From Aromatoleum aromaticum EbN1 (GTDB lineage: Bacteria > Pseudomonadota > Gammaproteobacteria > Burkholderiales > Rhodocyclaceae): a DNA stretch of 64,000 nt. The stretch spans positions 1,984,001-2,048,000 of the forward strand of contig NC_006513.1 in NCBI RefSeq assembly GCF_000025965.1. The letters are read 5' to 3'. Position numbers and translations under genes: made by a program. This document shows, piece by piece, positions 8,361-17,175 of this stretch. The notes beneath the pieces were generated by a model that made no database searches, was not told the origin of the DNA, and saw only the letters and a program-made list of their open reading frames with translations. Position 1 is the first letter of the stretch. Each line of letters opens with the position of its first letter.

Positions 8361-8776
8361 TCCTGCTGGACACCAATGTGGTGTCGGAGCCGCTTCGCCA
8401 CGCGCCCGAAGTCCGCGTGATCGAGTGGATCGATGTCCAGCCGCTGGAAACGCTTTTTTTGTCCACCATCACCGTCGCGGAATTGCGCGCCGGGGTGGCG
8501 CTGCTGCCTGCTGGCAAGCGGCGCTCGGGCTTGCAGGAAAACCTGGAAAAGCGCGTGCTGCCGCTGTTCGCCGGCCGCGTGCTGCCCTTTGACCTGGCGT
8601 GTACGCGAGCCTATGCGGAGCTGATGGCCAAGGCACGAGCAGCCGGGCTCGCCATTGCCACCGCTGACGGCTATATCGCCGCAATCGCTGCCGCCAACGG
8701 TTTCACGGTCGCCACGCGGTACACCAGTCCCTTCGAGGCCGCCGGCGCAGCGGTCATCAACCCTTGGCAGGCATGA
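8357..8776 (+). CDS. FitB/VapC-type PIN-domain ribonuclease toxin
   Basis: The product is a 139-residue PIN-domain protein expected to cleave RNA with metal ions. Acidic residues D5 (ILLDTNVVSE), E42 (TVAELRAG) and D104 (ATADGYIAAIA) match the PIN active site. The motif order and the FitA-like partner directly upstream point to the FitB subgroup. The gene is full length. Confidence 0.9.
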   Translation: MILLDTNVVSEPLRHAPEVRVIEWIDVQPLETLFLSTITVAELRAGVALLPAGKRRSGLQENLEKRVLPLFAGRVLPFDLACTRAYAELMAKARAAGLAIATADGYIAAIAAANGFTVATRYTSPFEAAGAAVINPWQA

Positions 8777-8853
8777 GAGTTTATGTCCCTCGGGGGCCGG
8801 CGTGGCTGCTACATTGGAAAGCGGGGGCTTTCGATACTCACAAGGAGGAAGAC

Positions 8854-9204
8854 ATGAAGACCCTGATCCGCCACGCCCTTTCCGCCAGTCTTTTCACCAG
8901 CCTCGGCCTGGCTGCCGCCGCCTTCGCGCAGGACGCGACGGTGACGATCAGTTCGCCGGCCGACGGCGCCAAGCTCGCCGCGACGGCGCCGATCGAGATC
9001 GTCTTTGACGTGGCGCCGGGGCCGCGCGGCGACCACACCCACCTCTATGTGGACGGCAACGAGGCGGCGGTGCTGCGTCAGCTGAAGGGCAGCCACAAGC
9101 TGGAGCCGCTCGCCAGCGGCACGCACGAGCTGTGCATCAAGGTGGTGAACAAGAACCACACGCCGATCGGTGTCGACAAGTGCGTCAAGGTCGACGTGCA
9201 GTGA
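8854..9204 (+). CDS. Small secreted Ig-like protein of unknown function
   Basis: The product is a 116-residue protein with a clear Sec signal peptide (about residues 1-25, cleaving after AFAQ). A single beta-rich domain follows (VTISSPADGAKL, HTHLYVDGNEAAVLRQLKG). Two cysteines near the C-terminus (HELCIKV and VDKCVKV) could form a disulfide. ATG 8854 has an ideal AAGGAGGAAG ribosome-binding site. The histidine pair and DGNE motif resemble small periplasmic domains annotated as DUF4399-like, which is only a suggestion. The membrane-protein gene that follows may be co-transcribed. Confidence 0.65.
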   Translation: MKTLIRHALSASLFTSLGLAAAAFAQDATVTISSPADGAKLAATAPIEIVFDVAPGPRGDHTHLYVDGNEAAVLRQLKGSHKLEPLASGTHELCIKVVNKNHTPIGVDKCVKVDVQ

Positions 9205-9213
9205 GCCGCCGGG

Positions 9214-9630
9214 GTGGCGGTCGATCTGCAGAACCTCGCCTATGCGTTGGTGCAGCTGGTGCATAACTTCGGGGCGGTCGCCGTCACCGGCAGCGCGGCG
9301 GCAGCATGGTGGGCAGACGGGCCGCCGCCTGCGTTGCGCGGCCTTGCCTGGCTCGCGCTCGCCGGCTGGGCGCTGCAGGCGGCGAGCGGCGCCGGCTTCG
9401 GCGTCGTGAGTTATGCCTGGTACGGTCGCTTTCCGGAGCTGCACGGCATCGCGGTCGCGGCACTCGTCGTGAAGATGGTCTGCGCGGTGAGCGGCTTCCT
9501 GCTTGCCGCCGCCTATCTGCGCTTCGCCCACGGCTGGCAGGAGCGCCGTCGCCGGGGCGCATGGCGGGCGCTGTTCGCCCTCGCCGCCACCGCGCTGTCG
9601 GCGGCGGCCTTTCTGCGCTGGTTCGCCTGA
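9214..9630 (+). CDS. Four-helix integral membrane protein, unknown function
   Basis: The product is a 138-residue, mostly hydrophobic protein with about four membrane segments (near residues 15-35, 43-63, 77-102 and 115-137). GTG 9214 lies ten bases after the upstream stop, within a GCCGGGG context, so coupling with the secreted protein is likely. The short conserved-looking stretch LVQLVHNFGAVAVTG has a histidine inside the first helix. No family was recognised. Confidence 0.6.
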   Translation: MAVDLQNLAYALVQLVHNFGAVAVTGSAAAAWWADGPPPALRGLAWLALAGWALQAASGAGFGVVSYAWYGRFPELHGIAVAALVVKMVCAVSGFLLAAAYLRFAHGWQERRRRGAWRALFALAATALSAAAFLRWFA

Positions 9631-9752
9631 GTGCGGCGCCCGCAGCTGGAGCGATCAGCGCTCGCGCCGCCTGCCGTCGCGCTCGCTATCGTGCTCGTTG
9701 TGGACCTAGCGGAAACACGGGGTCAGGTCGACGAGGGGGGCCGGCGGAGCAG

Positions 9753-9797
9753 GCATGCCGTGGAAGGCGCTGCGCTTTTCCGTCTACGATCCTACGG
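9753..9797 (-). repeat. REP-like palindrome between convergent genes
   Basis: GTGGAAGGCGCTGCGC is followed by TTTTCCGTCTAC. It is the same family as 390-435 and 7968-8015, and overlaps the 3' end of the minus-strand coiled-coil gene by a few bases. Confidence 0.6.
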
Positions 9798-10622
9798 CAC
9801 AAGCTCCGGCAGATAGACTTTTGCGACGAGGGCGGCAGCGGCCACCAGAATCGCGGCGGTGCAGGCGAGCGTGATGCCGACCATCGCCTTGAGCCGCTGC
9901 AGGTCGGACTTCGCGTCGGGGGCGTCGGCCTTCAGTCGCCGCAGGTCGGCCGTGACGTCCACCATGTCCGACTTTATCTCGCCCAAGTCAGACCTTACGC
10001 TCCTCGCAACGGCTGCGAGGTCGGCCTTGACGGCGCTCCCGTCAGCCTTGGAGGCAGTCACGCCAGCGTTCAGCTGGGCGAGGTCTTCCGCAATTCCCGA
10101 GACACGCATCCTCATCGCCTCGATGTCCGCCTTCACTTGCGACAGATCACCGGTAAGCACGGCGAAAGCGCCCTTGAAGCTTCCGAGGTCCGCCGCGAGG
10201 CGGGCGCCGCTGTCGGCGATGCCCGTTGCCTGCCGGGCCAGTTCGTCGAGCGACACCTCCCCGGTCCGCAGCTTCCCCGCCACCGCAGCGAGGTCGTCCC
10301 GCAGCGAGCCGAGGCCGCTTTTGACCTCGTCTGCGTCCTCCTTGAGCGCCTCGACGAGCGCCCGGAGACGCGGAAGGTCGGCGCGGAAATCGCCTGCTTG
10401 CGCCCGGAAATCATCGGCGCCGAGCCGCAGCCGCTCGGTGCCGGTTCTTACCTCGGACAGGGTCTGCGAGAGTGACTCGAGGCGCGTGCGCAGATCGCCG
10501 ACGCCGGTTTCGCTGAGCGCGTCAGCGAGCGCCTCGGCCTGGGCGCGCGCCTGCGTCTCGGTGAGCCCGGCAGCCGTGAGGCTGCGAACGAATTTCAGGG
10601 TGTCGAAGTAGACGCCGCTCAC
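9792..10622 (-). CDS. Coiled-coil protein with C-terminal membrane anchor (DUF1640-like)
   Basis: The product is a 276-residue protein. Its N-terminus (YFDTLKFVRSLTAAGLTETQ, then ARAQAEALADAL) matches the DUF1640/CCDC90-like signature. It is followed by roughly 200 residues of heptad-rich coiled coil (many LRxxLxxL and VKADLxxx repeats) and one membrane helix near residues 249-269. It probably forms trimeric or bundled stalks fixed to the inner membrane. The role of bacterial members is not known. A REP-like unit overlaps its 3' end. Confidence 0.75.
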   Translation of the reverse strand: MSGVYFDTLKFVRSLTAAGLTETQARAQAEALADALSETGVGDLRTRLESLSQTLSEVRTGTERLRLGADDFRAQAGDFRADLPRLRALVEALKEDADEVKSGLGSLRDDLAAVAGKLRTGEVSLDELARQATGIADSGARLAADLGSFKGAFAVLTGDLSQVKADIEAMRMRVSGIAEDLAQLNAGVTASKADGSAVKADLAAVARSVRSDLGEIKSDMVDVTADLRRLKADAPDAKSDLQRLKAMVGITLACTAAILVAAAALVAKVYLPELVP

Positions 10623-10949
10623 GCTTGTCTCCTTTCTTGCGCGGACAATACACCATTTCCCCTTTCCGAGGGCTCGTCAGGGACGCGGCGTCGGCGACGC
10701 CTCATGGGTCGGCGAGAGCGGGTGCGGGCATGGCCCTCGACGGTGGGCAGCGCAGCAGCGAACAGCACCTGGCGAGGATGCAAACATTCTAGAGCGCGAT
10801 GGGGAGCGACGATCCGGCGCAATGACAGCCTCCGGCCGCTTCCCGGGAAGTCGAAGGGGCGCCGAGGGGAGCTGAAGAACGGCATCCTGCGCCGCTGGCC
10901 GCGTCGCGGGCTATGGCGCGAACACGGTGCGGCGCAGGTTCTGGGCGCG
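10623..10949. other. Gene-free stretch
   Basis: These 327 bases separate two minus-strand genes. Frames crossing it lack a start signal and protein-like composition. No terminator or repeat stands out. Confidence 0.5.
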
Positions 10950-11528
10950 TTACTTGCCGTATTGTGCCTTGGCCCTTTCCTGGCAAGCATCCTTGGCGTC
11001 GCCCGCCAAGGCATCGCATTTTTCCCTGGCGACCTTGTACTCGGCGTCCCGCTTGTCTTCGGCAGCGTCCTTGCGGGCTTCCGACGACTGCTCCCCGGCT
11101 TCGCCCCTCGCCTCGCCCGACTCCATTTGGGCTTTCGCGTCGGCCTTTGCCGCAGTCTCAGCGGCCTTTGCCTCTTTCATGCATACATCCTTGGCGTTGC
11201 CCGACATGTCGTCGCACCGTTCCTTCGCGACTTCGTAGTCTGCCTCCGCCCGCGCGACCCGCGCGTCGTGGCGATTTTCCCGGGTCGGCTTGTAGGCGGC
11301 CTCGAGTTCGGCCTTGTCGACCTTTTCCTTGCCCTTGGCATCGGCGCGGCAGATGTCCTTCTTGTTGCCCGATAGTGCGTCGCAGGCTTCCTTGGCGGCC
11401 TCGTAGTCGTTCTCGATCCTGTCCTTGGCGGCGTCGTAGTCGGTTTTCGACATGTTCTGGGCCATTCCGGCGGTACTGAACGCCAAGCCGAGTGCGATCG
11501 CAATCGCGTCAATCGTGCGTGTTCTCAT
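10950..11528 (-). CDS. Periplasmic protein with three cysteine-pair repeats
   Basis: The product is a 192-residue protein with a signal peptide (residues 1-23, ...GMAQ). Three copies of a 24-residue helical motif of the form [DE]Y-x2-A-[KR]-E-x-CD-x3-G-x2-KD-x-C occur at residues 41-64, 97-120 and 163-186. They are separated by charged Ala/Lys/Glu-rich linkers. Each repeat carries two cysteines ten residues apart, suitable for a helical-hairpin disulfide or metal site. ATG 11528 was chosen over a longer open frame because the signal peptide begins there. Similar proteins occur in related betaproteobacteria, but no function is known to me. Confidence 0.75.
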   Translation of the reverse strand: MRTRTIDAIAIALGLAFSTAGMAQNMSKTDYDAAKDRIENDYEAAKEACDALSGNKKDICRADAKGKEKVDKAELEAAYKPTRENRHDARVARAEADYEVAKERCDDMSGNAKDVCMKEAKAAETAAKADAKAQMESGEARGEAGEQSSEARKDAAEDKRDAEYKVAREKCDALAGDAKDACQERAKAQYGK

Positions 11529-11670
11529 TTCGTTTCTCCATATGCTGACGGGAAGAGGCGCGGGGGAATGTGCCGACGGCATTCTTCCCCGGACCCCGGT
11601 GGCGTTTCCCAGCAACATATGTTCCCGCCTCCGCGAGACGTCGTCGGCCCGCGACGCCCGCAAGCGGTGG

Positions 11671-14600
11671 CTACAGCAGCACCCGCTCGATGCCGCCGTT
11701 GTTTGCGCGCTGCACGTAGTCCGGCATCCAGTCCTCGCCGAGCAGGTGCTTGGCCATCTCGACGACGATGTAGTCGGCTTCGACGCCGCCGCCGTCGTTG
11801 GCGTAGCGGGACAGGCCCTGCAGGCACGACGGGCACGATGTCAGGATCTTCACCGGATCGGCCTCGCCGTCGCGCAGCGCCGCCGCGCCTTTCTCGATCT
11901 CTTCCTGCTTGCGGAAGCGCACCTGCGTCGAGATGTCCGGTCGCGCGACCGCGAGCGTGCCCGACTCGCCGCAGCAGCGGTCGTTGAGGTCGACGCGCGT
12001 GCCCATCAGCTGATTCGCGACCTTGATCCCCGAATGCACTTTCATCGGCGTGTGGCACGGCTCGTGGTACATGTATTTCGTGCCGGCCACGCCTTCGAGC
12101 GCGACGCCTTTTTCCATCAGGTACTCGTGGATGTCGAGCAGCCGGCAGCCGGGGAAGATCTGCTCGAACTGGTATTTCTGCAGCTGGTCCATGCACGTGC
12201 CGCAGGACACGATCACGGTCTTGATGTCGAGGTAGTTCAGCGTGTTGGCGACGCGGTGGAACAGCACGCGGTTGTCGGTCGTGATCTGCTGGCCCTTGTC
12301 CTCCTCGCCGGCGGCGGTCTGCGGGTAGCCGCAGCACAGATAGCCGGGCGGCAGCACGGTGGTCGCGCCGACCTGGTACAGCATCGCCTGCGTCGCGAGG
12401 CCGACCTGGCTGAACAGGCGCTCGGAGCCGCAGCCGGGGAAATAGAACACCGCTTCCGAGTCGTCGCGCTTCAGGTGCGGATCGCGGATCACCGGGATGA
12501 CATTGGCGTCCTCGATGTCGAGCAGCGCGCGGCTGGTGCGCTTGGGCAGCTTGCCGGGCATCGGCTTGTTGATGAAGTGGATCACCTGCGCGCGCAGCGG
12601 CGCCTTGCCGAGGGTCGCCGGAGGGTGCTTCACCTGTTGCTGCACGAGGCCGAGCGACTTGCCGACCCGGTGCGCGAGCCGCTGCGCCTTGTAGCCCCAT
12701 TCGATCATGCCGGTGCGGATCAGCTTGATCGTCGCCGGGTCCTTCGCGGTCAGGAAGGCCATCGCGGCGGCCTTGCCCGGGTTGAAGGACTTCTTGCCCT
12801 GCTTCCTCAGGAGGTTGCGCATCTTGATCGACACATCGCCGAAGTCGATGTCGACGGGGCAGGGTTTCTCGCATTTGTGGCAAACGGTGCAATGGTCGGC
12901 GACGTCCTCGAACTCGGCCCAGTGCGCGAGCGACACGCCGCGCCGCGTCTGCTCCTCGTACAGCATCGCCTCGATGAGCAGCGACGTGCTGAGGATCTTG
13001 TTCCTCGGGCTGTACAGGAGGTTCGCGCGCGGCACGTGGGTCGAGCACACGGGCTTGCACTTGCCGCAGCGCAGGCAGTCCTTGATGTCGTGCGCGATGT
13101 CGCCGATCTCGGTCTGCTCCATGATCAGCGACTCGTGGCCCATCAGGTTGAAGCTCGGCGTGTAGGCGTTGTCGAGGTTGCCGGTCATCGTGCCCAGCCC
13201 GCGCATCAGCTTGCCGCGGTTGAAGTGCCCTTGCGGGTCGACGCGGCGCTTGTACTCCCAGAAGTTCGCCATCTCGGCGTCGGTGAGGTAGTCGAGCTTC
13301 GTGATGCCGATGCCGTGCTCGCCGGAGATCACGCCGTCGAGCGAGCGGGCGAGCGCCATGATGCGATCGACGGCGCGGTTCGCGGTGGCGAGCATCTCGT
13401 AGTGGTCGGAGTTGACGGGGATGTTCGTATGCACGTTGCCGTCGCCGGCGTGCATGTGCAGCGCGACGAACACGCGTCCGCGCAGCACTTCCTTGTGCAC
13501 TTCCTCGATGCGTGCGACGACCGGGCGGAACACTGCGCCGTCGAAGATCTTGTCGAGGCGCGGCTTCAACTCGGTCTTCCACGACGTGCGAACCGAATAG
13601 TCCTGCAGGCGGTGGAAGAGCTTCGGGTTGGCGGCGCGGTTGGTGAGCTCGCCGGGGTGGATGCCGAATTCGTCGAACTGCGCTTCGGCCTGCGCCAGCG
13701 GCAAGTCGAGGTTGTCGAGCAGCCACTGCCAACGGCGCCGCACGCTCGCGATGTAGTCGACTGCGGCCTGGCGACGGTCGCCGATCAGCTCGTCGCTCGG
13801 CAGGTTCGCGTCGCCCTGGTCGAGCGGCAGCTCGCCCTGCAGGAACTCGCTCAGCGCGTCGCACAGCGCGAGCTTGTTGCGCGTGGACAGCTCGATGTTG
13901 ATGCGCTCGATGCCGTCGCAGTAGTCGCCCATGCGCGGCAGCGGGATGACGACGTCTTCGTTGACCTTGAACGCGTTGGTGTGGCGCGAGATCGCCGCGG
14001 TGCGCGAGCGGTCGAGCCAGAAGCGCTTCCTCTGCTCCGGGCTCACCGCGATGAAGCCTTCGGCGCCGCGCACGTTGCACAGGCGCACGACTTCCGACGC
14101 GGCCGTCATGACCGCCGCTTCGTCGTGGCCGACGATGTCGCCGATCAGCACCATTTTCGGCCGGCCGTGGCGCTTCGCCTTCGTCGTGTAGCCGACTGCG
14201 TTCACGTAGCGCTCGTCGAGGTGCTCGAGGCCGGCCAGCTGCACGCCGAGGCGCTCGCCTTCAAAGCCGGGCTTGAACCAGTCGGTGATCTCGACGATCG
14301 CCGGCACCGCTTCGCGCACCTGGCCGAAGAATTCCAGGCACACCGTGCGCGTCACCGGCGGCATCTTGTGCAGCACCCAGCGCGCGGCGACGATCAGCCC
14401 GTCGGTGCCTTCCTTCTGCACCCCCGGCACGCCGCCGAGGAACTTGTCGGTGACGTCCTTGCCGAGGCCGGTCTTGCGGCAGGACGCCCCCGGCAGGCTC
14501 AGCGTCTCCTCGGCGAGCAGCCGGTAGTGCTTCGGCTCGAAGCGCCGCAGCCGGAAATGCACGACTTCCTGCTCGTGGATCTTGCCGAAGTTGTGGTCGA

Positions 14601-15573
14601 GGCGCTCGACTTCGAGCCAGTCGCCGTCCGGCGTGACCATTCTCCACCACGCCAGGTTGTCGAGCGCAGTGCCCCACAGCACGGCTTTCTTGCCGCCGGC
14701 GTTCATCGCGATGTTGCCGCCGATGCACGACGCGCTCGCCGAAGTCGGGTCGACGGCGAAGACCCGGCCGGCGGCCGCCGCCGCTTCGGCGACGCGCTCG
14801 GTGACGACGCCGGCGCCGGTGCGGATCGTCGCGTAGCGCGTGCCTTCGCTGCCATCGGCGCCCGGCAGGGCGAGCTCCTCGACCGGGCCGATCGCGATCA
14901 GCTTTTCGGTGTTGATGACCGCCGAGCGCGCATCGAGCGGCACTGCGCCGCCGGTGTAGCCGGTGCCGCCGCCGCGCGGGATGATCGTCAGGCCGAGCTC
15001 GATGCAGCACTTCACGAGCGGCGCCATCTCTTCTTCGGTGTCGGGGTAGAGGACGACAAACGGGTATTCGACGCGCCAGTCGGTGGCGTCGGTGACGTGC
15101 GACACGCGGGCGTGGCCGTCGAAGCAGATGTTGTCGCGCGCGGTGTGGCGCGTCAGCGTCTTCAGCGTCTTCTTGCGCAGCCCTTCGGTATCGCTGAAGA
15201 ACTGCGCGAAGCGATCGACGGCGTCGTGCGCCGACCCGATGAGGCGCGCGACCTTGTCGCTGCGTTCCGGGTCCTGCGCCGCGCTTTCCTCGCGGCGCTT
15301 CTCGACTTCGCGCAGCCGGTGGCGCAGCGCCTCGATCAGCGCGCGGCGCCGCTCCGGGTTCCCCAGCAGGTCGTCCTGGAGGTAGGGATTGCGCTGCACG
15401 ACCCAGATGTCGCCGAGCACTTCGTAGAGCATCCGTGCCGAGCGTCCGGTGACGCGCTCCTCGCGCAGCGCATTGAGCGCGTGCCAGGCGTCGGCGCCGA
15501 GCAGGCGGATGACGATCTCGCGGTCGGAGAACGACGTGTAGTTATAGGGAATCTCGCGCAGGCGTTGAGTCAT
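11671..15573 (-). CDS. Large FAD-linked, iron-sulfur oxidoreductase (DUF3683 type, D-lactate/glycolate dehydrogenase-like)
   Basis: The product is a 1,300-residue fusion. An N-terminal DUF3683-like region (1-150) precedes a PCMH-type FAD domain (about 165-330, [13 protein letters not shown] at 199-211 and [13 protein letters not shown] at 275-287). A FAD-oxidase C-terminal domain follows (GDGNVHTNI near 711, [10 protein letters not shown] near 750). Two 4Fe-4S motifs [11 protein letters not shown] (833-843) and [11 protein letters not shown] (895-905) come next. The C-terminal half has two CCG-type motifs (LCCGYPQ and RCCGESG) as in GlpC/HdrB. It likely oxidises a 2-hydroxyacid and passes electrons onward; the substrate is unknown. 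It is transcribed alone. Confidence 0.88.
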   Translation of the reverse strand: MTQRLREIPYNYTSFSDREIVIRLLGADAWHALNALREERVTGRSARMLYEVLGDIWVVQRNPYLQDDLLGNPERRRALIEALRHRLREVEKRREESAAQDPERSDKVARLIGSAHDAVDRFAQFFSDTEGLRKKTLKTLTRHTARDNICFDGHARVSHVTDATDWRVEYPFVVLYPDTEEEMAPLVKCCIELGLTIIPRGGGTGYTGGAVPLDARSAVINTEKLIAIGPVEELALPGADGSEGTRYATIRTGAGVVTERVAEAAAAAGRVFAVDPTSASASCIGGNIAMNAGGKKAVLWGTALDNLAWWRMVTPDGDWLEVERLDHNFGKIHEQEVVHFRLRRFEPKHYRLLAEETLSLPGASCRKTGLGKDVTDKFLGGVPGVQKEGTDGLIVAARWVLHKMPPVTRTVCLEFFGQVREAVPAIVEITDWFKPGFEGERLGVQLAGLEHLDERYVNAVGYTTKAKRHGRPKMVLIGDIVGHDEAAVMTAASEVVRLCNVRGAEGFIAVSPEQRKRFWLDRSRTAAISRHTNAFKVNEDVVIPLPRMGDYCDGIERINIELSTRNKLALCDALSEFLQGELPLDQGDANLPSDELIGDRRQAAVDYIASVRRRWQWLLDNLDLPLAQAEAQFDEFGIHPGELTNRAANPKLFHRLQDYSVRTSWKTELKPRLDKIFDGAVFRPVVARIEEVHKEVLRGRVFVALHMHAGDGNVHTNIPVNSDHYEMLATANRAVDRIMALARSLDGVISGEHGIGITKLDYLTDAEMANFWEYKRRVDPQGHFNRGKLMRGLGTMTGNLDNAYTPSFNLMGHESLIMEQTEIGDIAHDIKDCLRCGKCKPVCSTHVPRANLLYSPRNKILSTSLLIEAMLYEEQTRRGVSLAHWAEFEDVADHCTVCHKCEKPCPVDIDFGDVSIKMRNLLRKQGKKSFNPGKAAAMAFLTAKDPATIKLIRTGMIEWGYKAQRLAHRVGKSLGLVQQQVKHPPATLGKAPLRAQVIHFINKPMPGKLPKRTSRALLDIEDANVIPVIRDPHLKRDDSEAVFYFPGCGSERLFSQVGLATQAMLYQVGATTVLPPGYLCCGYPQTAAGEEDKGQQITTDNRVLFHRVANTLNYLDIKTVIVSCGTCMDQLQKYQFEQIFPGCRLLDIHEYLMEKGVALEGVAGTKYMYHEPCHTPMKVHSGIKVANQLMGTRVDLNDRCCGESGTLAVARPDISTQVRFRKQEEIEKGAAALRDGEADPVKILTSCPSCLQGLSRYANDGGGVEADYIVVEMAKHLLGEDWMPDYVQRANNGGIERVLL

Positions 15574-15771
15574 CAGATGTTCCGATACCAGGACGGCGGG
15601 GAAGCCGTAAATTGTAACTTACCGCGGTGCAATACGAACGCCGGTCAAGTCCATGCGTTGCGTAGGGGATTGATTTTCAAGCGGCTTGTATCGTGGCGTC
15701 ATCGGTCCGGGGTGTCTGGCACAGTTCGGGCGACAGCCCCTCGGGAGACCGGCGTCGCGCACGAGGCGGGT

Positions 15772-16191
15772 TCACAGGACGGCGAATGCGACCAGCGCGT
15801 AGCGTAGCAGCTTGCCCGCTGCCATCCACAGCAGGCACGGCAGCCACGCGAGGCGCAGCCAGCCGGCCGCAGCGCACAAGGCATCGCCGATCACCGGCAC
15901 CCACGACAGCAGCAGGATCGGCGCGCCGTGATGGCGCACCCAGGCGAGCCGGCCCGTGTCCGCTTTTCCGGGCAGCAGCCGGGCGAGCGCCCACGTGCTC
16001 ATGCCGCCGAGCGTGTTGCCGAGCGTCGCGAGCGTCAGCGCAGCGACGAGCTGCTCGGGCCGCAGCGCGAGCACGCCGGCGAGCACGAGCTCGGAGCCGC
16101 CCGGCAGCAGTGTCGCGGAAAGAAAGCTCGACGCGAGCAGCGCCGCGAGGCCGGCTTCGGGGCCGGGGTCGAGCAGCGAAAGGAAGCTCAT
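15772..16191 (-). CDS. YqaA/DedA-type membrane protein
   Basis: The product is a 139-residue inner-membrane protein with about four hydrophobic segments. It has the SNARE-associated/VTT-like core SATLLPGGSELVLAGVLAL and TLGNTLGGMSTWALAR, and the WVPVIGDALCAAAGWLR motif seen in YqaA relatives. It begins 23 bases downstream of the FHA gene on the same strand, so it may be last in that operon. Members are proposed lipid flippases or transporters; the substrate here is unknown. Confidence 0.82.
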   Translation of the reverse strand: MSFLSLLDPGPEAGLAALLASSFLSATLLPGGSELVLAGVLALRPEQLVAALTLATLGNTLGGMSTWALARLLPGKADTGRLAWVRHHGAPILLLSWVPVIGDALCAAAGWLRLAWLPCLLWMAAGKLLRYALVAFAVL

Positions 16192-16214
16192 CGGCGGTTG
16201 CGGGCGCGGGCCGC

Positions 16215-17081
16215 CTAGACGATCTCGAAAAAAGCCAGGTCGCGCTCGATGTCGTTCGCCGAGAAACCGCAGCCGATGCGGCCCGGGCCGACCAGCGCCA
16301 GTTCACCGGCCTTGATGCACCGCTCGGCGCCGCCATTTTCGGCGACGTACGTGCCGTTGGTGCTGCGATCGATCAGGACGAAACCTTCGCGCCGGCGCTC
16401 GATGCGCGCGTGCTGGCGCGAGGTGCGTCGGTCAATAATGACGATGTCGTTGCCGATCTCGCGCCCCAGCAGCACCACCGGGCGGTTCTCCTCGACGAAC
16501 AGCACGTCCTGCTGGTGGTGGATCCTCAGCCGTTGCGAGATTCGCTCCGCAGCCGGGATCGAGGTGATCGTGCCGGAATACCGCACGATCTCGAACACCG
16601 GCCAGCCCAGGCCGTCGAGCGCCGGGTCCTGCAGCGGCGTGTTGCAGGCGAGGTGGCGCACGCCGGGCGACAGCTGCATCACGACCGCATTGCTGGCGAG
16701 GATGTGGCCGGGTTTGGCGGTATCGGCGAGGCGCATCGCGAGCGCCTCGTCCGCGCCGACTGGCTGGCCGGGAGCGGCCGCGCCGTAGTGCACCCCGACC
16801 CGGGTCGTCATGCGCAGGCCGCGCAGCGGCGGCAGGCTCTCGACGCGCTCGAGCATTTCACAGGCGGCGAGGATCGCGGCGTCGCAGCGTTCGAACGCCG
16901 CGCACGCGCGGGCCGCGTCGCGGCGCAGCCGGGTCCCGCCGTTCGCCTCGGTCGCCCGCTCGATGCGGTGCATGCAGCGCTCGACCGCATGGTCGACTTC
17001 GTGCGCGCCGAGCGCCTCGGCAAAGCGCTGTCTCCCGGGTACTTCGGCAACGAGGACGCAGACGTTCTTCGGCTGGATCAT
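16215..17081 (-). CDS. FHA-domain protein with degenerate nucleotide-cyclase-like N-terminus
   Basis: The product is 288 residues. The first 150 or so resemble a class III adenylyl cyclase fold (GGTRLRRDAARACAAF, TTRVGVHYGAAAP, ADTAKPGHILASNAV). The metal-binding aspartates of active cyclases are not visible where expected (VLVAEVPGRQRF), so it is probably a non-catalytic sensor. The C-terminal FHA domain (about 203-275) has the core GREIGNDIVIIDRRTSRQHA and STNGTYV, which bind phosphothreonine. It may link Ser/Thr kinase signalling to an unknown partner. ttcA lies upstream on the same strand. Confidence 0.8.
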   Translation of the reverse strand: MIQPKNVCVLVAEVPGRQRFAEALGAHEVDHAVERCMHRIERATEANGGTRLRRDAARACAAFERCDAAILAACEMLERVESLPPLRGLRMTTRVGVHYGAAAPGQPVGADEALAMRLADTAKPGHILASNAVVMQLSPGVRHLACNTPLQDPALDGLGWPVFEIVRYSGTITSIPAAERISQRLRIHHQQDVLFVEENRPVVLLGREIGNDIVIIDRRTSRQHARIERRREGFVLIDRSTNGTYVAENGGAERCIKAGELALVGPGRIGCGFSANDIERDLAFFEIV

Positions 17082-17175
17082 GTGCGGGGGCAGTGACAGC
17101 GGCAGCCGGGCCCCGGTGCCGGGGCAGCGCGTGTCGCGGGGATGGGAGTCGGAGTGTCCGCGGGCGGGTCGGCGG

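Noticed and set aside
10619-11014. Arg/Pro-rich minus-strand frame in the gap before the cysteine-repeat gene
   Set aside because: It overlaps the real gene out of frame and has no start signal or protein-like composition.
11452-15807. A 1,451-codon open frame on the plus strand
   Set aside because: It is antisense to the flavo-iron-sulfur gene, whose protein has clear motifs. Such long shadows are usual in high-GC DNA.
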